Below, piece after piece: positions 28,306 to 37,227 of a stretch of DNA of 64,000 nucleotides; within the stretch, counting starts at the first letter, position 1; the number at the start of each line of letters is the position of its first letter. The notes beneath the pieces were generated by a model. That model had not been told where the DNA came from. It made no database searches and was given only the letters and a program-made list of their open reading frames with translations. The DNA lies in contig NZ_JABKKE010000002.1 of NCBI RefSeq assembly GCF_013166575.1, positions 1 through 64,000 of the forward strand, in the 5' to 3' direction. The position numbers and the translations under genes were made by a program. Origin of the DNA: Xylanibacter rodentium. Its GTDB lineage: Bacteria > Bacteroidota > Bacteroidia > Bacteroidales > Bacteroidaceae.

Positions 28306-28869
28306 ATGACAACAGGCATTATCATTCTTATCGTTGTAGCAATCCTCGTGCTTTGGTGCGTTGGTATATACAACAATCTTGTGAAACTGAGAAACAACCG
28401 CGAAAACGCATTCGCCAACATTGACGTCCAGCTGAAACAGCGCCATGACCTTATTCCGCAGCTCGTAGCCACGGTCAAAGGCTATGCCTCGCATGAGAAA
28501 GAACTCCTCACACGTGTCACCGAGGCCCGCTCGGCAGCAATGGGTGCCACATCCATCAACGACAAGATACAAGCCGAAAATATGTTGAGCAGCGCCCTGT
28601 CCGGACTGAAAGTCTCACTCGAGGCATATCCCGACCTGAAAGCCAATCAGAACTTCCTGCAACTGCAAGGCGAGATATCCGACATAGAAAATAAGTTGGC
28701 CGCTTCACGCCGTTTCTTCAATTCGACGACTAAAGAACTCAACAATGCCGTACAGACTTTCCCGTCAAATATATTTGCAGGCATGTTCGGATTCCACCGA
28801 GAGCCCATGTTCGAAATACCGCAGGCAGACAGAGCCGCGATGGACAAAGCACCCGAAATCAACTTCTAA
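28306..28869 (+). CDS. lemA: LemA family protein
   Basis: The 187-residue product has one N-terminal membrane helix (residues about 4-24) followed by the LemA helical bundle with NIDVQLKQRHDLIPQLVATV and AASRRFFNSTTKELNNAVQ. LemA proteins sit in the inner membrane with an outward helical domain; their role is unclear. The M48 protease gene starts 30 bases downstream, an association seen often in bacteria, which suggests a joint envelope stress function. Confidence 0.93.
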   Translation: MTTGIIILIVVAILVLWCVGIYNNLVKLRNNRENAFANIDVQLKQRHDLIPQLVATVKGYASHEKELLTRVTEARSAAMGATSINDKIQAENMLSSALSGLKVSLEAYPDLKANQNFLQLQGEISDIENKLAASRRFFNSTTKELNNAVQTFPSNIFAGMFGFHREPMFEIPQADRAAMDKAPEINF

Positions 28870-28899
28870 GCGATATTATATAAGTTCTGATCGTAGATT

Positions 28900-29898
28900 A
28901 TGAAATACGTAGGAATGCATACCCAGGTAAGACGCAACAACATGATGAGCATTGTGCTGTTGCTACTGTTCCCATTGATTATACTGGGAACGATTTGGGT
29001 TTTTCTCGCGCTTGTAAATTATTTCGGTACATATTATTATGACGCACACGGCAATATGGTCAACGTATTCAATGCCGACATTGTCAACGGATACTTCCTT
29101 AGTGCCGTCCCATGGGTAGCGGGCGGAGTAATCATATGGTTTCTCATAGCCTATTTCTCTAACACATCGATGATTAGGCAGGCGACAGGAGCCCAACCGC
29201 TCGCAAGGCGAGACAACCCCAGAGTATATAATATTGTGGAGAATCTTTGCATGACATGTGGCATGGACATGCCGCAAATCAACATCATCGATGACCCGCA
29301 GCTAAATGCTTTTGCCAGCGGCATAGACCGTGGCAGCTATACCGTGACCGTGACAACGGGACTGCTACGACTACTCAACGACGATGAACTGACCGGCGTA
29401 TTGGCTCATGAGCTCACACACATACGTAACCGCGATACCCGTCTGCTCATCGTCAGCATCATCTTCGTTGGTATCATCTCGGCCATAATGAGCATGGTTG
29501 TCAACATGATGTATCATGCCATGTGGTTTGGCAGCAACAGCCGCAACGAAGAAAAAGGAGGCGGACTATCGATACTGGCGATTATGCTTATAGGAGCCTT
29601 ATGCAGTGGTGTTGCGTATTTCTTTACACTTCTCACCCGCTTTGCCATATCGCGCAAACGCGAGTACATGGCTGACGCAGGAGGTGCTGAACTATGCGGC
29701 AACCCTCTTGCACTGGCATCGGCTCTGCGTAAAATTTCGGGCAATCCCGGCCTCGGACATATCGGCCGCGACGATATAGCACAGATGTATATCATACATC
29801 CCAAAAATATGGCGCAAGGAGTGATGAGCTTTGCCAACTCACTTTTCAGTACTCATCCCAGCACAGAAAGCAGAATAAAGATACTGGAACAGTTCTGA
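28900..29898 (+). CDS. M48 family membrane metalloprotease, HtpX-like
   Basis: The 332-residue product has four membrane helices and the zinc motif HELTH at residues 170-174. The third ligand lies in the downstream SRKREYMADAGGAEL segment. HtpX-type proteases degrade damaged membrane proteins from the cytoplasmic side. The C-terminal STHPSTESRIKILEQF stretch is typical of M48. It is cotranscribed with lemA. Confidence 0.92.
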   Translation: MKYVGMHTQVRRNNMMSIVLLLLFPLIILGTIWVFLALVNYFGTYYYDAHGNMVNVFNADIVNGYFLSAVPWVAGGVIIWFLIAYFSNTSMIRQATGAQPLARRDNPRVYNIVENLCMTCGMDMPQINIIDDPQLNAFASGIDRGSYTVTVTTGLLRLLNDDELTGVLAHELTHIRNRDTRLLIVSIIFVGIISAIMSMVVNMMYHAMWFGSNSRNEEKGGGLSILAIMLIGALCSGVAYFFTLLTRFAISRKREYMADAGGAELCGNPLALASALRKISGNPGLGHIGRDDIAQMYIIHPKNMAQGVMSFANSLFSTHPSTESRIKILEQF

Positions 29899-30204
29899 AC
29901 CAACCGCATGAAGATACATAATTGTATCAAAACCACTATAGCATTAGAGACGTGCCGGAAGCACATACTTTTCAGTGCTTTCGACACGTTATATTTATTA
30001 TGTGTTGCTATAAAATACCACGATAACTATCCAACGACATTTCCGCTGAATAGTTATTTGTTTGACAATACAAGTGTAAAAAACGTTAAAATTATAAAAA
30101 GTACATATCATTAATCAAATAATTAGGTAATTTTGCACCGCCTCAGAAACTAATTATAGACATTTAATTCAGCAATATTTTTACACATAAAAAATCATAA
30201 CAAC
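29899..30204. other. Intergenic region with terminator and promoter
   Basis: It contains the hairpin at 29950-29989 and a -7 element TAATTTTG at 30128-30135 for the large secreted protein gene. No gene is supported. Confidence 0.7.
29950..29989 (+). terminator. Terminator after the M48 protease gene
   Basis: A 15-bp stem with two mismatches pairs 29950-29964 with 29975-29989 and is followed by an AT-rich stretch. Confidence 0.6.
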
Positions 30205-33200
30205 ATGCAAACAAAATTTTTACTAACAAAAAATTGGGCACTCAACATCCTAATGCTCATTATGTTTTCATTTATGGGCATCGGACAGGCCATAGCCGAT
30301 GTTGTGGGTTCGGGATCAAAAGAAGATCCGTACGTGCTTGAAAACGGCACAACACTGACATTGAAAGCATACCAGTCTTTCTATGCCAAATTCACGGCCC
30401 CGGCTGACGGGATCTTCTCATTATATACAAAAGACAGCTATGCCCTATATACCGACGAGAGTTTCAGTCAGATTGACGAGTCGGCAAACATTACATTCAA
30501 CGGAAGCTACAGTGAGACGGCATACTACTTTAACTGTAAAGCAGGTGTTACCTATTATATAGGAAACAGTTTTGTAATGGTCGGAGGTACGGTTACAGCC
30601 AAATTCAACACAGAGGCTGAACCATTGGTTCTGCGTGAAATATCACCTGAGGCCGGTTCTGTTTTCAATGCAGGCAAAGGAAGCGTAGAACTGACATTCA
30701 ACCAAAAAGTCCAAATAGCTTCTGTTACTGTCAATGCTGGCACATCCTCAAAGACAATGTCAGCCAATGTAAATGGAGTATATGTATCTGTAGACGTAAA
30801 AGACTGGCTGAACCAAATGTATGATGAAGGTAAGGTCAAAGAAGGAAATGAGATCAGCTTCAAGTTCAAAGGCGTGGCCCCAACCATTTCTCCAAGCAAA
30901 TTATACAACGGCAATGGAGAGTTGGACATTACATACACAGCAGGCAAGAAACCCCTGCAACTTGTAAGCAGTACCAACACCCCAATGAGCACTCCTGCCG
31001 TAACCACATTCAAGTCATTCTATACATCCGATGACAACCAAGGCATCGTAACACTGGAATTCAGTGACGAAGTGAACTTTTCGGAAGGCAACAAACCAAC
31101 CGCAACCCTTACATATGGAAATATGGACCAAGATGCCGACGGCGAATACTACACAGAATCACTCCCCATACTTCCACTTGGAAGCAACATTTTAATGGTT
31201 AATCTCAAGGACAAGCTGCGCCGTGCACAGGACATGGTGACTTCCGGCACTGTTTACGACGGAATAACACTATCCATATCACACGTAAAGGATATGGACG
31301 GAAACTATGCCTATGGCTCGGGCTCCGGTGTACTCGGATCGTTCGCATTCAACTACAAACTATCTGAAATAAACTATACCGTTGATACAGACTGGGCACT
31401 ACTTGACGCAACCGGCAATCCGACAAACAAAGACGTCATAGATTCAGACACCAAAAGCATAGAACTATGGATGAGCGAAAACGACGGTCAGATAACATTC
31501 AACGGAGTAGAATTCAAATATACCGAAAGCGGTACTGAAAAGGTCAAGACAATGACCCTCAGCGAGATTAAAGTTGACAACAATGGAAACGAAACAACAA
31601 TAACAATCCCCGTTCCCAACATCGCAGCCGATGCCGGTAGCGACATCGCCATATCTCTCAAAGACGTGGAACGCCCCGACGGTATTACCACCAGTATCGA
31701 TCCGGCCGCACTAAGCTATTTCACAAAAACATTCACAACAACAGGCATAACTGAAAGCAAATTCGACATTACAAGTGCCATATGGATGTATGAAGAGAAT
31801 GAAGGCAATATTGTCGAAGTCAATATGATAAACGGTAATATCGGTGTACTGACAAGAGGCAGCAAATCTGTAATCAAAACCAACAAAGACAATGAGATTG
31901 GTTATGTAGAATGGGAAATCAGAGGCGTTGACAATCCTGATATGGAATATATCAGAGCTGGATATGTAGATACAACCATGACAGGCAAGTTGGTAGACGG
32001 CTTTACCATAGAATGGAGAGGAGAAGGCTTGACAGCCGGCAAAGACTACACTTTCACGCTTCAGGCATGGAAGAATGAAGCCGACAAAAACAGTGGTGCC
32101 GAGCCTAATGTAGGTGAAGCAATGTTCATCATACACGGTACAAAACAAGCCTACATTTACAGCGATGTTGTGATGAAGACTGATATAAGCCAGCCTATCA
32201 GACTTGCTTCTGCCAATGACAATTACCGTACCATCGAGTTCAGCGCTCCTGTAACGTTAAATGCCGTGGTAAACCTTGGCATGGGGACATCGGCAGATTG
32301 CACCGTTGAACCCTCGGCCGACCGTACTGCATGGACAGTCACAATACCTGAATATGTAATGTCACAATATGGAGAGTTCAGCGTGAATGTCTTTGCAAAA
32401 GATGACGAAGGGCGTGCAGTAAACAAGACTGAGAACGGACTGGGTATAATAATGGGGACAGAAGACAATACGTGGTTCCAGATTGATTTTGTCAGTGAGA
32501 GCCTTGCCCCGGACTTTACAGTAACACCGGCAAACGAATCAGTGCTCGAGAGTCTCAGCACCGTCACTTTCGGTTATGAAGGCAGTATCAGCATCAACTG
32601 GAACAACAGTGAGAAAATCACCATATATAACAGAACAACACGTGAGAAGATAGCAGAGTTCAGCGGTGATGACGTCGTGTTGGATGAAGATCCGGATGAC
32701 TATTGGGCTCCAATACTCTCATGCCACATCACACTTCCCGAGCCTGTCACTGCTATTGGAGTCTACGATGTAAATGTTCCTGCCGGTTTCTTCGTTCTTG
32801 GTGAGCAGTTCGACAGTAACTTAAGTAAGGCAACAAGCATAGTATACGAAATAAAGGAACCGGTTGAGCCGTTCGGAATAGAAATAAGCCCTACTGCCGG
32901 ATTGGTAAGCGAGATTCCGTCAAAACTCATAGTAACGGTAACGGACAGAAGCAGTTGTAACTTTACTGCCAACCCCACATTGACCGACAATACCGGTAAC
33001 AGCTATCCCGTACACAACGATTTCGACTGGGGTATCCCGGAAATGAACAAGTTCGTCATCATTCTTGACAACGGAGCCATCACGGCTGACGGAATATACA
33101 CACTCACTATTCCTGCCGGCTCGATTATAGGTGACGACGAGACAGACCTCAACAAGGAAGACTTTGTATTCATATATACAATCAATCTGGCCGGAATCAC

Positions 33201-33345
33201 AGAACTCGTCAACAATGAGGGCGGAAAGGTTGACGTATACACTCTCAAAGGAACATTGTTGATGAAAGACGCCGATGCATCAGCAGTAAACAAGCTGGCA
33301 AAAGGCATGTACATAATCAATGGTAAAAAAGTGTTCATAAGATAA
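30205..33345 (+). CDS. Large secreted multi-domain beta-sandwich protein with C-terminal sorting-type tail
   Basis: The 1046-residue product has a signal peptide (cleavage near AIADVVGS, residue 33). The N-terminal part (about 35-135) resembles a carbohydrate-binding sandwich, then several Ig-like units follow, recognisable from repeats such as ISPEAGSVFNAG, VTPANESVLES and ISPTAGLVSEIP. The last 40 residues, ending KGMYIINGKKVFIR, resemble the C-terminal sorting tails of type IX secretion cargo in Prevotella. The role is unknown; surface adhesion or polymer binding is a guess. A hairpin separates it from the next secreted protein gene. Confidence 0.7.
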   Translation: MQTKFLLTKNWALNILMLIMFSFMGIGQAIADVVGSGSKEDPYVLENGTTLTLKAYQSFYAKFTAPADGIFSLYTKDSYALYTDESFSQIDESANITFNGSYSETAYYFNCKAGVTYYIGNSFVMVGGTVTAKFNTEAEPLVLREISPEAGSVFNAGKGSVELTFNQKVQIASVTVNAGTSSKTMSANVNGVYVSVDVKDWLNQMYDEGKVKEGNEISFKFKGVAPTISPSKLYNGNGELDITYTAGKKPLQLVSSTNTPMSTPAVTTFKSFYTSDDNQGIVTLEFSDEVNFSEGNKPTATLTYGNMDQDADGEYYTESLPILPLGSNILMVNLKDKLRRAQDMVTSGTVYDGITLSISHVKDMDGNYAYGSGSGVLGSFAFNYKLSEINYTVDTDWALLDATGNPTNKDVIDSDTKSIELWMSENDGQITFNGVEFKYTESGTEKVKTMTLSEIKVDNNGNETTITIPVPNIAADAGSDIAISLKDVERPDGITTSIDPAALSYFTKTFTTTGITESKFDITSAIWMYEENEGNIVEVNMINGNIGVLTRGSKSVIKTNKDNEIGYVEWEIRGVDNPDMEYIRAGYVDTTMTGKLVDGFTIEWRGEGLTAGKDYTFTLQAWKNEADKNSGAEPNVGEAMFIIHGTKQAYIYSDVVMKTDISQPIRLASANDNYRTIEFSAPVTLNAVVNLGMGTSADCTVEPSADRTAWTVTIPEYVMSQYGEFSVNVFAKDDEGRAVNKTENGLGIIMGTEDNTWFQIDFVSESLAPDFTVTPANESVLESLSTVTFGYEGSISINWNNSEKITIYNRTTREKIAEFSGDDVVLDEDPDDYWAPILSCHITLPEPVTAIGVYDVNVPAGFFVLGEQFDSNLSKATSIVYEIKEPVEPFGIEISPTAGLVSEIPSKLIVTVTDRSSCNFTANPTLTDNTGNSYPVHNDFDWGIPEMNKFVIILDNGAITADGIYTLTIPAGSIIGDDETDLNKEDFVFIYTINLAGITELVNNEGGKVDVYTLKGTLLMKDADASAVNKLAKGMYIINGKKVFIR

Positions 33346-33368
33346 GACCTAAATTGTCACAATGACAT

Positions 33369-33406
33369 CCGACAACGGCTCACATTTTCGTGTGAGCCAT
33401 TGTCGG
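33369..33406 (+). terminator. Hairpin between the two secreted protein genes
   Basis: A 16-bp stem with one mismatch (CCGACAACGGCTCACA with TGTGAGCCATTGTCGG) closes a 6-base loop. The T tract is short, so part of the transcription may read through. Confidence 0.6.
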
Positions 33407-33438
33407 TTAAATGAAATACCAACTAAAAAGAAGAAACA

Positions 33439-36400
33439 ATGAGAAAAAACAAGCTGAAAACATTTCTTTTGGCTGTCATTGGAATCTCATCATTCGCCTG
33501 CGTAACATTACATGCACAGAATGTGACAGAGCCCAAAATGACTCTTTACGATTTTAAAGACCAGTCTATGATCTACTCATTGTCCGACAACGGACAATGG
33601 GCTGTATCTTACGGAACAAGCCCTACAGACGCCTCGCGCTACACCAACGCCCGACGTACAAACGTTAAGACTAAAGAGTCTGACATACTTGGACTCGACG
33701 GTGACGAGACCATCCCGCTGCAATGCCAGGCCAATGATGTGGCCGACGATGGCACTGTCGTAGGAGCATATCATGACCAACCCGCCATATGGACCAAGGC
33801 CGGTGGTTGGAAATATCTGCCTATACCTAAAGGATGGACAACAGGTTTTGCCTCCGCCGTAACACCCGACGGACATTATGCCGTCGGCCGTATGTTCAGT
33901 TACTCCGGCAATGCGGAAAACTATGGAGAATATCCCATGCTTTGGGACCTCACCACAATGCAGATCACCGAGACTCCCGGGTACCCCACTGTCGGTTCCG
34001 CCGGTGAAAAAGCAAGAATGATACGTTACGACGCCATATCTTCCGACAGCCGCTACATAACCGGTATTGTAGACTTCAGCTACACATGGAATACTCTGCA
34101 TTTCATTTACGACCGTCAGAATGAAAGCTACACAACGATGGGCTTCAACACAGACGGTACACCGTGGACTGAAGGACTGCTTGGCGTAGAAGGCACACTA
34201 AGTCCTAACGGCAAATGGTTTGGCGGTACAGCATTTATCCAAAATGCCACCAATCCCAACGATGAATATTCCGTACCATGCCGTTACAATATGGAAACGA
34301 ACGAATTTGAAATGTTCAATGAATTGGAGGCCAGAGATTATGGAAGTATCACTATAGACAATACAGGAACCATATATTCCGCCACCCCGAGCAGCACTCC
34401 CATACGTTCCGTATATATACGTGCCGGCAAGTTCTGGTATGCGCTCGATGAACTTATGAGCCAGAGTTACGGTATCGACTTCTATGGCAAAACCGGTCTC
34501 GACAACACTGGTACCATAATGAGTGTATCGGCCGACGGCAAAGTAATAACAGCCTTTCCGGACCCTTACAAAAGTTACATTCTTGAACTTGACGAGACAC
34601 TAACCGATGCAGCAGGAAGAGTAAACCTGCTCAACAACTACACTGTCACCCCGGCCAACGGAGCTTCATTCTCACAGATGAAGGATGTAAGCATAAAATT
34701 TTCCCGTGACATAAAGATTCTTGGCAAAACAAGTGACATCAAGTTCACTGATGACAGCGGAGCCTCTGTAGGGCGAATAATAACATTCGCTGTCTCACCG
34801 TCATCATCAAAGACAGCCCGCATAGCTTTCCGCACCCTCAATCTCACAGCAGGAAAGAAATATACTCTCACGATACCAGCCGGAACAATAGCTCTGAGTG
34901 CAGACGAGACACGCCTCAACGATGAGATAGTAATTACATATACAGGCCGTGGTACAGAGCCTGTGAAAGTAGTCACTGCCGTTCCTGAATCCGGCAGCGC
35001 CCTGTCACAACTCAACGTGACTACAAATCCGATACTCCTTACGTTCGATACCAACATATCGTTGACCGAAAATGCTGCGGCCACCCTCTACCGTGACGGC
35101 AGCGATGACATCGTTTCACCGCTTAGTGTGGCCGTAAAGGACAACCAGATGCTCATATATCCCGAGACAACACAGTATCTCTATCTCAATACCAACTACA
35201 AAGTCGTACTCAACGCCGGTTCCGTGACCGATGTCAACGGCGGCAATGCCAATGAACGCTACGAAATAATGTACGAAGGCATTTATGAGCGCATCGTAGT
35301 AGCAGACGACACGTTGATATACAAGGAAGATTTCGCAAACGGAGTCGGGGGTATGATGCTTTACGACGGGGACGGAAACATACCCAATGAAGAAATGAAA
35401 GACTACGATTTCTATTACAACAATACACCTCAACCTTGGGTTCCCGTACGCGAAAGCAGGGAGTCAGACGATTACTCAGCTGCCTCCACATCCGCATACA
35501 GCCCTGCCGGAAAGTCCGACGACTGGATGGTCACTCCCCAGATATACATCCCCGATGCCAAATGCCGACTCGAATTCAACGGCCAAGGCTTCCGCAAGTA
35601 CAAGCAAGACAAACTTAAGGTTATCGTCTACGCAAGCGACAAAGTGCTCAACTATTTCTCAAAGGACAATGCCGATGAGTTCCGTGCCGATGGCAATGTT
35701 ATAATGGACGAGATTCTTTCCCCGGGCAATAGCGAAGACAACCTGTCAAATGAATGGACCACATATTCATTCAAACTTGACAAGTATGCAGGCAAAAATA
35801 TCTACGTGGCCTTCATCAACGAAAACGAGGACCAAAGCATCGTATTCGTTGACAACATCAAAGTTGTCCGCGACAACGGATTCCTCACCGCACTGACATC
35901 AGCAACAACCGTAGTCGGCCAAAACAGCCATAAGATAGAAGGCCGTGTGACGGCCAATTCCGAGACCGAAACATACACCACGGCTAATATAAAGTTGCTC
36001 GATTCTGAAAAGAATGTTGTCGACGAGATATCCGAGAACGGCCTGTCACTGAAGAAAGGTGACCGTTACGATTTCGCGTTTGCCAAAAACCTACCCCTCA
36101 CCATTGGTGAGATCAACGTTTTCTACATCCGCGTACAACTCGACGAAAAATTTGACACCATCAGCTATGCTATCAAAGACCTTGCATTCCAACCGACAAA
36201 ACGCGTAATAGTGGAAGAAATGACCGGTCAGGATTGTGGCAACTGCCCCCGCGGACACCTTGCATGGGAGAACTTGGAACGTGTCTATGGCGATCGTGTC
36301 ATCCTTGCCGGCTACCACGTATACACAGGCGACATATATGAAAGCGGTATGTCTTCATATGTCAACCAGTTCTTAGGATTGGCAGGAGCACCGTCGGCCA

Positions 36401-37131
36401 AGGTACAACGCGGTGAAACAATAGGTTCACCCACATACGCCAGCATCACGGCAGGACGTACATCCTACAGCTTTACATCACCGCTTGGCGACTGTTGGTT
36501 TGACCTCGTACAGAAAGAGTTCGACACCGATGCCGATGCCAACCTTGACGTCATTGCATACTTCGACGAGGCCACTCAAAAGGTAAAGGCAACAGCCTCA
36601 GCCAAATTTGCAATGAACATCAGCAAACAGAATATCGGTCTGTTTATCATCGTGACAGAGGATGGCCTGCCTGGTTTCCAACATAATTATCACTACAACG
36701 ACGATGCCGACGGCCTTGGAGAATGGGGCAAGGGCGGCACGCTCGGCCAAGAGTATGTTGTATATACGCATAACGATGTGGCACGTGCACAGGTTGGTTC
36801 ATACTATGGCACAACTGGCTACATTCCGTCAACCATTGCCAGCAACGAGACTTACACTGCCAACATTGAATTTGCCAAACCAGCAGTCAATGAGATTTAC
36901 AACAGCAATGTAATCTGCATGATGATCAATGCCAATACCGGCGCAGTAATCAATGTGGCCAAGTCCAAGATTGCCAAAGCCTCAGGTATAGAAGGCATAA
37001 CAACCTCCGGTACGGATGCCACAGAAAAGATACGTTACAACGCTGCCGGACAGATTATCACAGCTCCTGTCAAAGGCCTCAACATCATACGTATGGGCGA
37101 TGGCAGCATACGCAAGGTGGTAGTGAAATAA
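33439..37131 (+). CDS. Giant secreted protein: propeller-like, Ig-like, choice-of-anchor and Omp28-like domains
   Basis: The 1230-residue product starts with a signal peptide (cleavage near LHAQNV, residue 26). Residues about 40-380 contain HAF-type repeats (VADDGTVVGAYHD, VTPDGHYAVGRM). Two Ig-like units follow (about 400-620), then a choice-of-anchor J-like sandwich (YKEDFANGVGG, DDWMVTPQIYIP). Residues about 920-1130 match the Omp28-like thioredoxin fold, with the redox-type CGNC in EEMTGQDCGNCPRGH. The C-terminus (KGLNIIRMGDGSIRKVVVK) resembles a type IX sorting tail. The protein probably sits on the cell surface. Its partner upstream shares Ig-like units and a similar tail. Confidence 0.75.
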   Translation: MRKNKLKTFLLAVIGISSFACVTLHAQNVTEPKMTLYDFKDQSMIYSLSDNGQWAVSYGTSPTDASRYTNARRTNVKTKESDILGLDGDETIPLQCQANDVADDGTVVGAYHDQPAIWTKAGGWKYLPIPKGWTTGFASAVTPDGHYAVGRMFSYSGNAENYGEYPMLWDLTTMQITETPGYPTVGSAGEKARMIRYDAISSDSRYITGIVDFSYTWNTLHFIYDRQNESYTTMGFNTDGTPWTEGLLGVEGTLSPNGKWFGGTAFIQNATNPNDEYSVPCRYNMETNEFEMFNELEARDYGSITIDNTGTIYSATPSSTPIRSVYIRAGKFWYALDELMSQSYGIDFYGKTGLDNTGTIMSVSADGKVITAFPDPYKSYILELDETLTDAAGRVNLLNNYTVTPANGASFSQMKDVSIKFSRDIKILGKTSDIKFTDDSGASVGRIITFAVSPSSSKTARIAFRTLNLTAGKKYTLTIPAGTIALSADETRLNDEIVITYTGRGTEPVKVVTAVPESGSALSQLNVTTNPILLTFDTNISLTENAAATLYRDGSDDIVSPLSVAVKDNQMLIYPETTQYLYLNTNYKVVLNAGSVTDVNGGNANERYEIMYEGIYERIVVADDTLIYKEDFANGVGGMMLYDGDGNIPNEEMKDYDFYYNNTPQPWVPVRESRESDDYSAASTSAYSPAGKSDDWMVTPQIYIPDAKCRLEFNGQGFRKYKQDKLKVIVYASDKVLNYFSKDNADEFRADGNVIMDEILSPGNSEDNLSNEWTTYSFKLDKYAGKNIYVAFINENEDQSIVFVDNIKVVRDNGFLTALTSATTVVGQNSHKIEGRVTANSETETYTTANIKLLDSEKNVVDEISENGLSLKKGDRYDFAFAKNLPLTIGEINVFYIRVQLDEKFDTISYAIKDLAFQPTKRVIVEEMTGQDCGNCPRGHLAWENLERVYGDRVILAGYHVYTGDIYESGMSSYVNQFLGLAGAPSAKVQRGETIGSPTYASITAGRTSYSFTSPLGDCWFDLVQKEFDTDADANLDVIAYFDEATQKVKATASAKFAMNISKQNIGLFIIVTEDGLPGFQHNYHYNDDADGLGEWGKGGTLGQEYVVYTHNDVARAQVGSYYGTTGYIPSTIASNETYTANIEFAKPAVNEIYNSNVICMMINANTGAVINVAKSKIAKASGIEGITTSGTDATEKIRYNAAGQIITAPVKGLNIIRMGDGSIRKVVVK

Positions 37132-37137
37132 TATTTC

Positions 37138-37214
37138 CCATCTGCCGACAAGCATATAAAAAAATGACTCCGGATATTTCGGAGTCATTTTTTTATATGC
37201 TTGTCGGCAGATGG
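37138..37214. terminator. Perfect 35-bp inverted repeat between convergent genes
   Basis: Bases 37138-37172 are exactly complementary to 37180-37214 around a 7-base loop. The stem carries an A tract on one arm and a T tract on the other. It separates the giant secreted protein gene from the convergent GH2 gene and would terminate both. Confidence 0.8.
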
Positions 37215-37227
37215 TCAGTTTATCATA

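Noticed and set aside
29908..30114. Short plus-strand frame after the M48 protease gene
   Set aside because: It includes the terminator hairpin and has a random composition.
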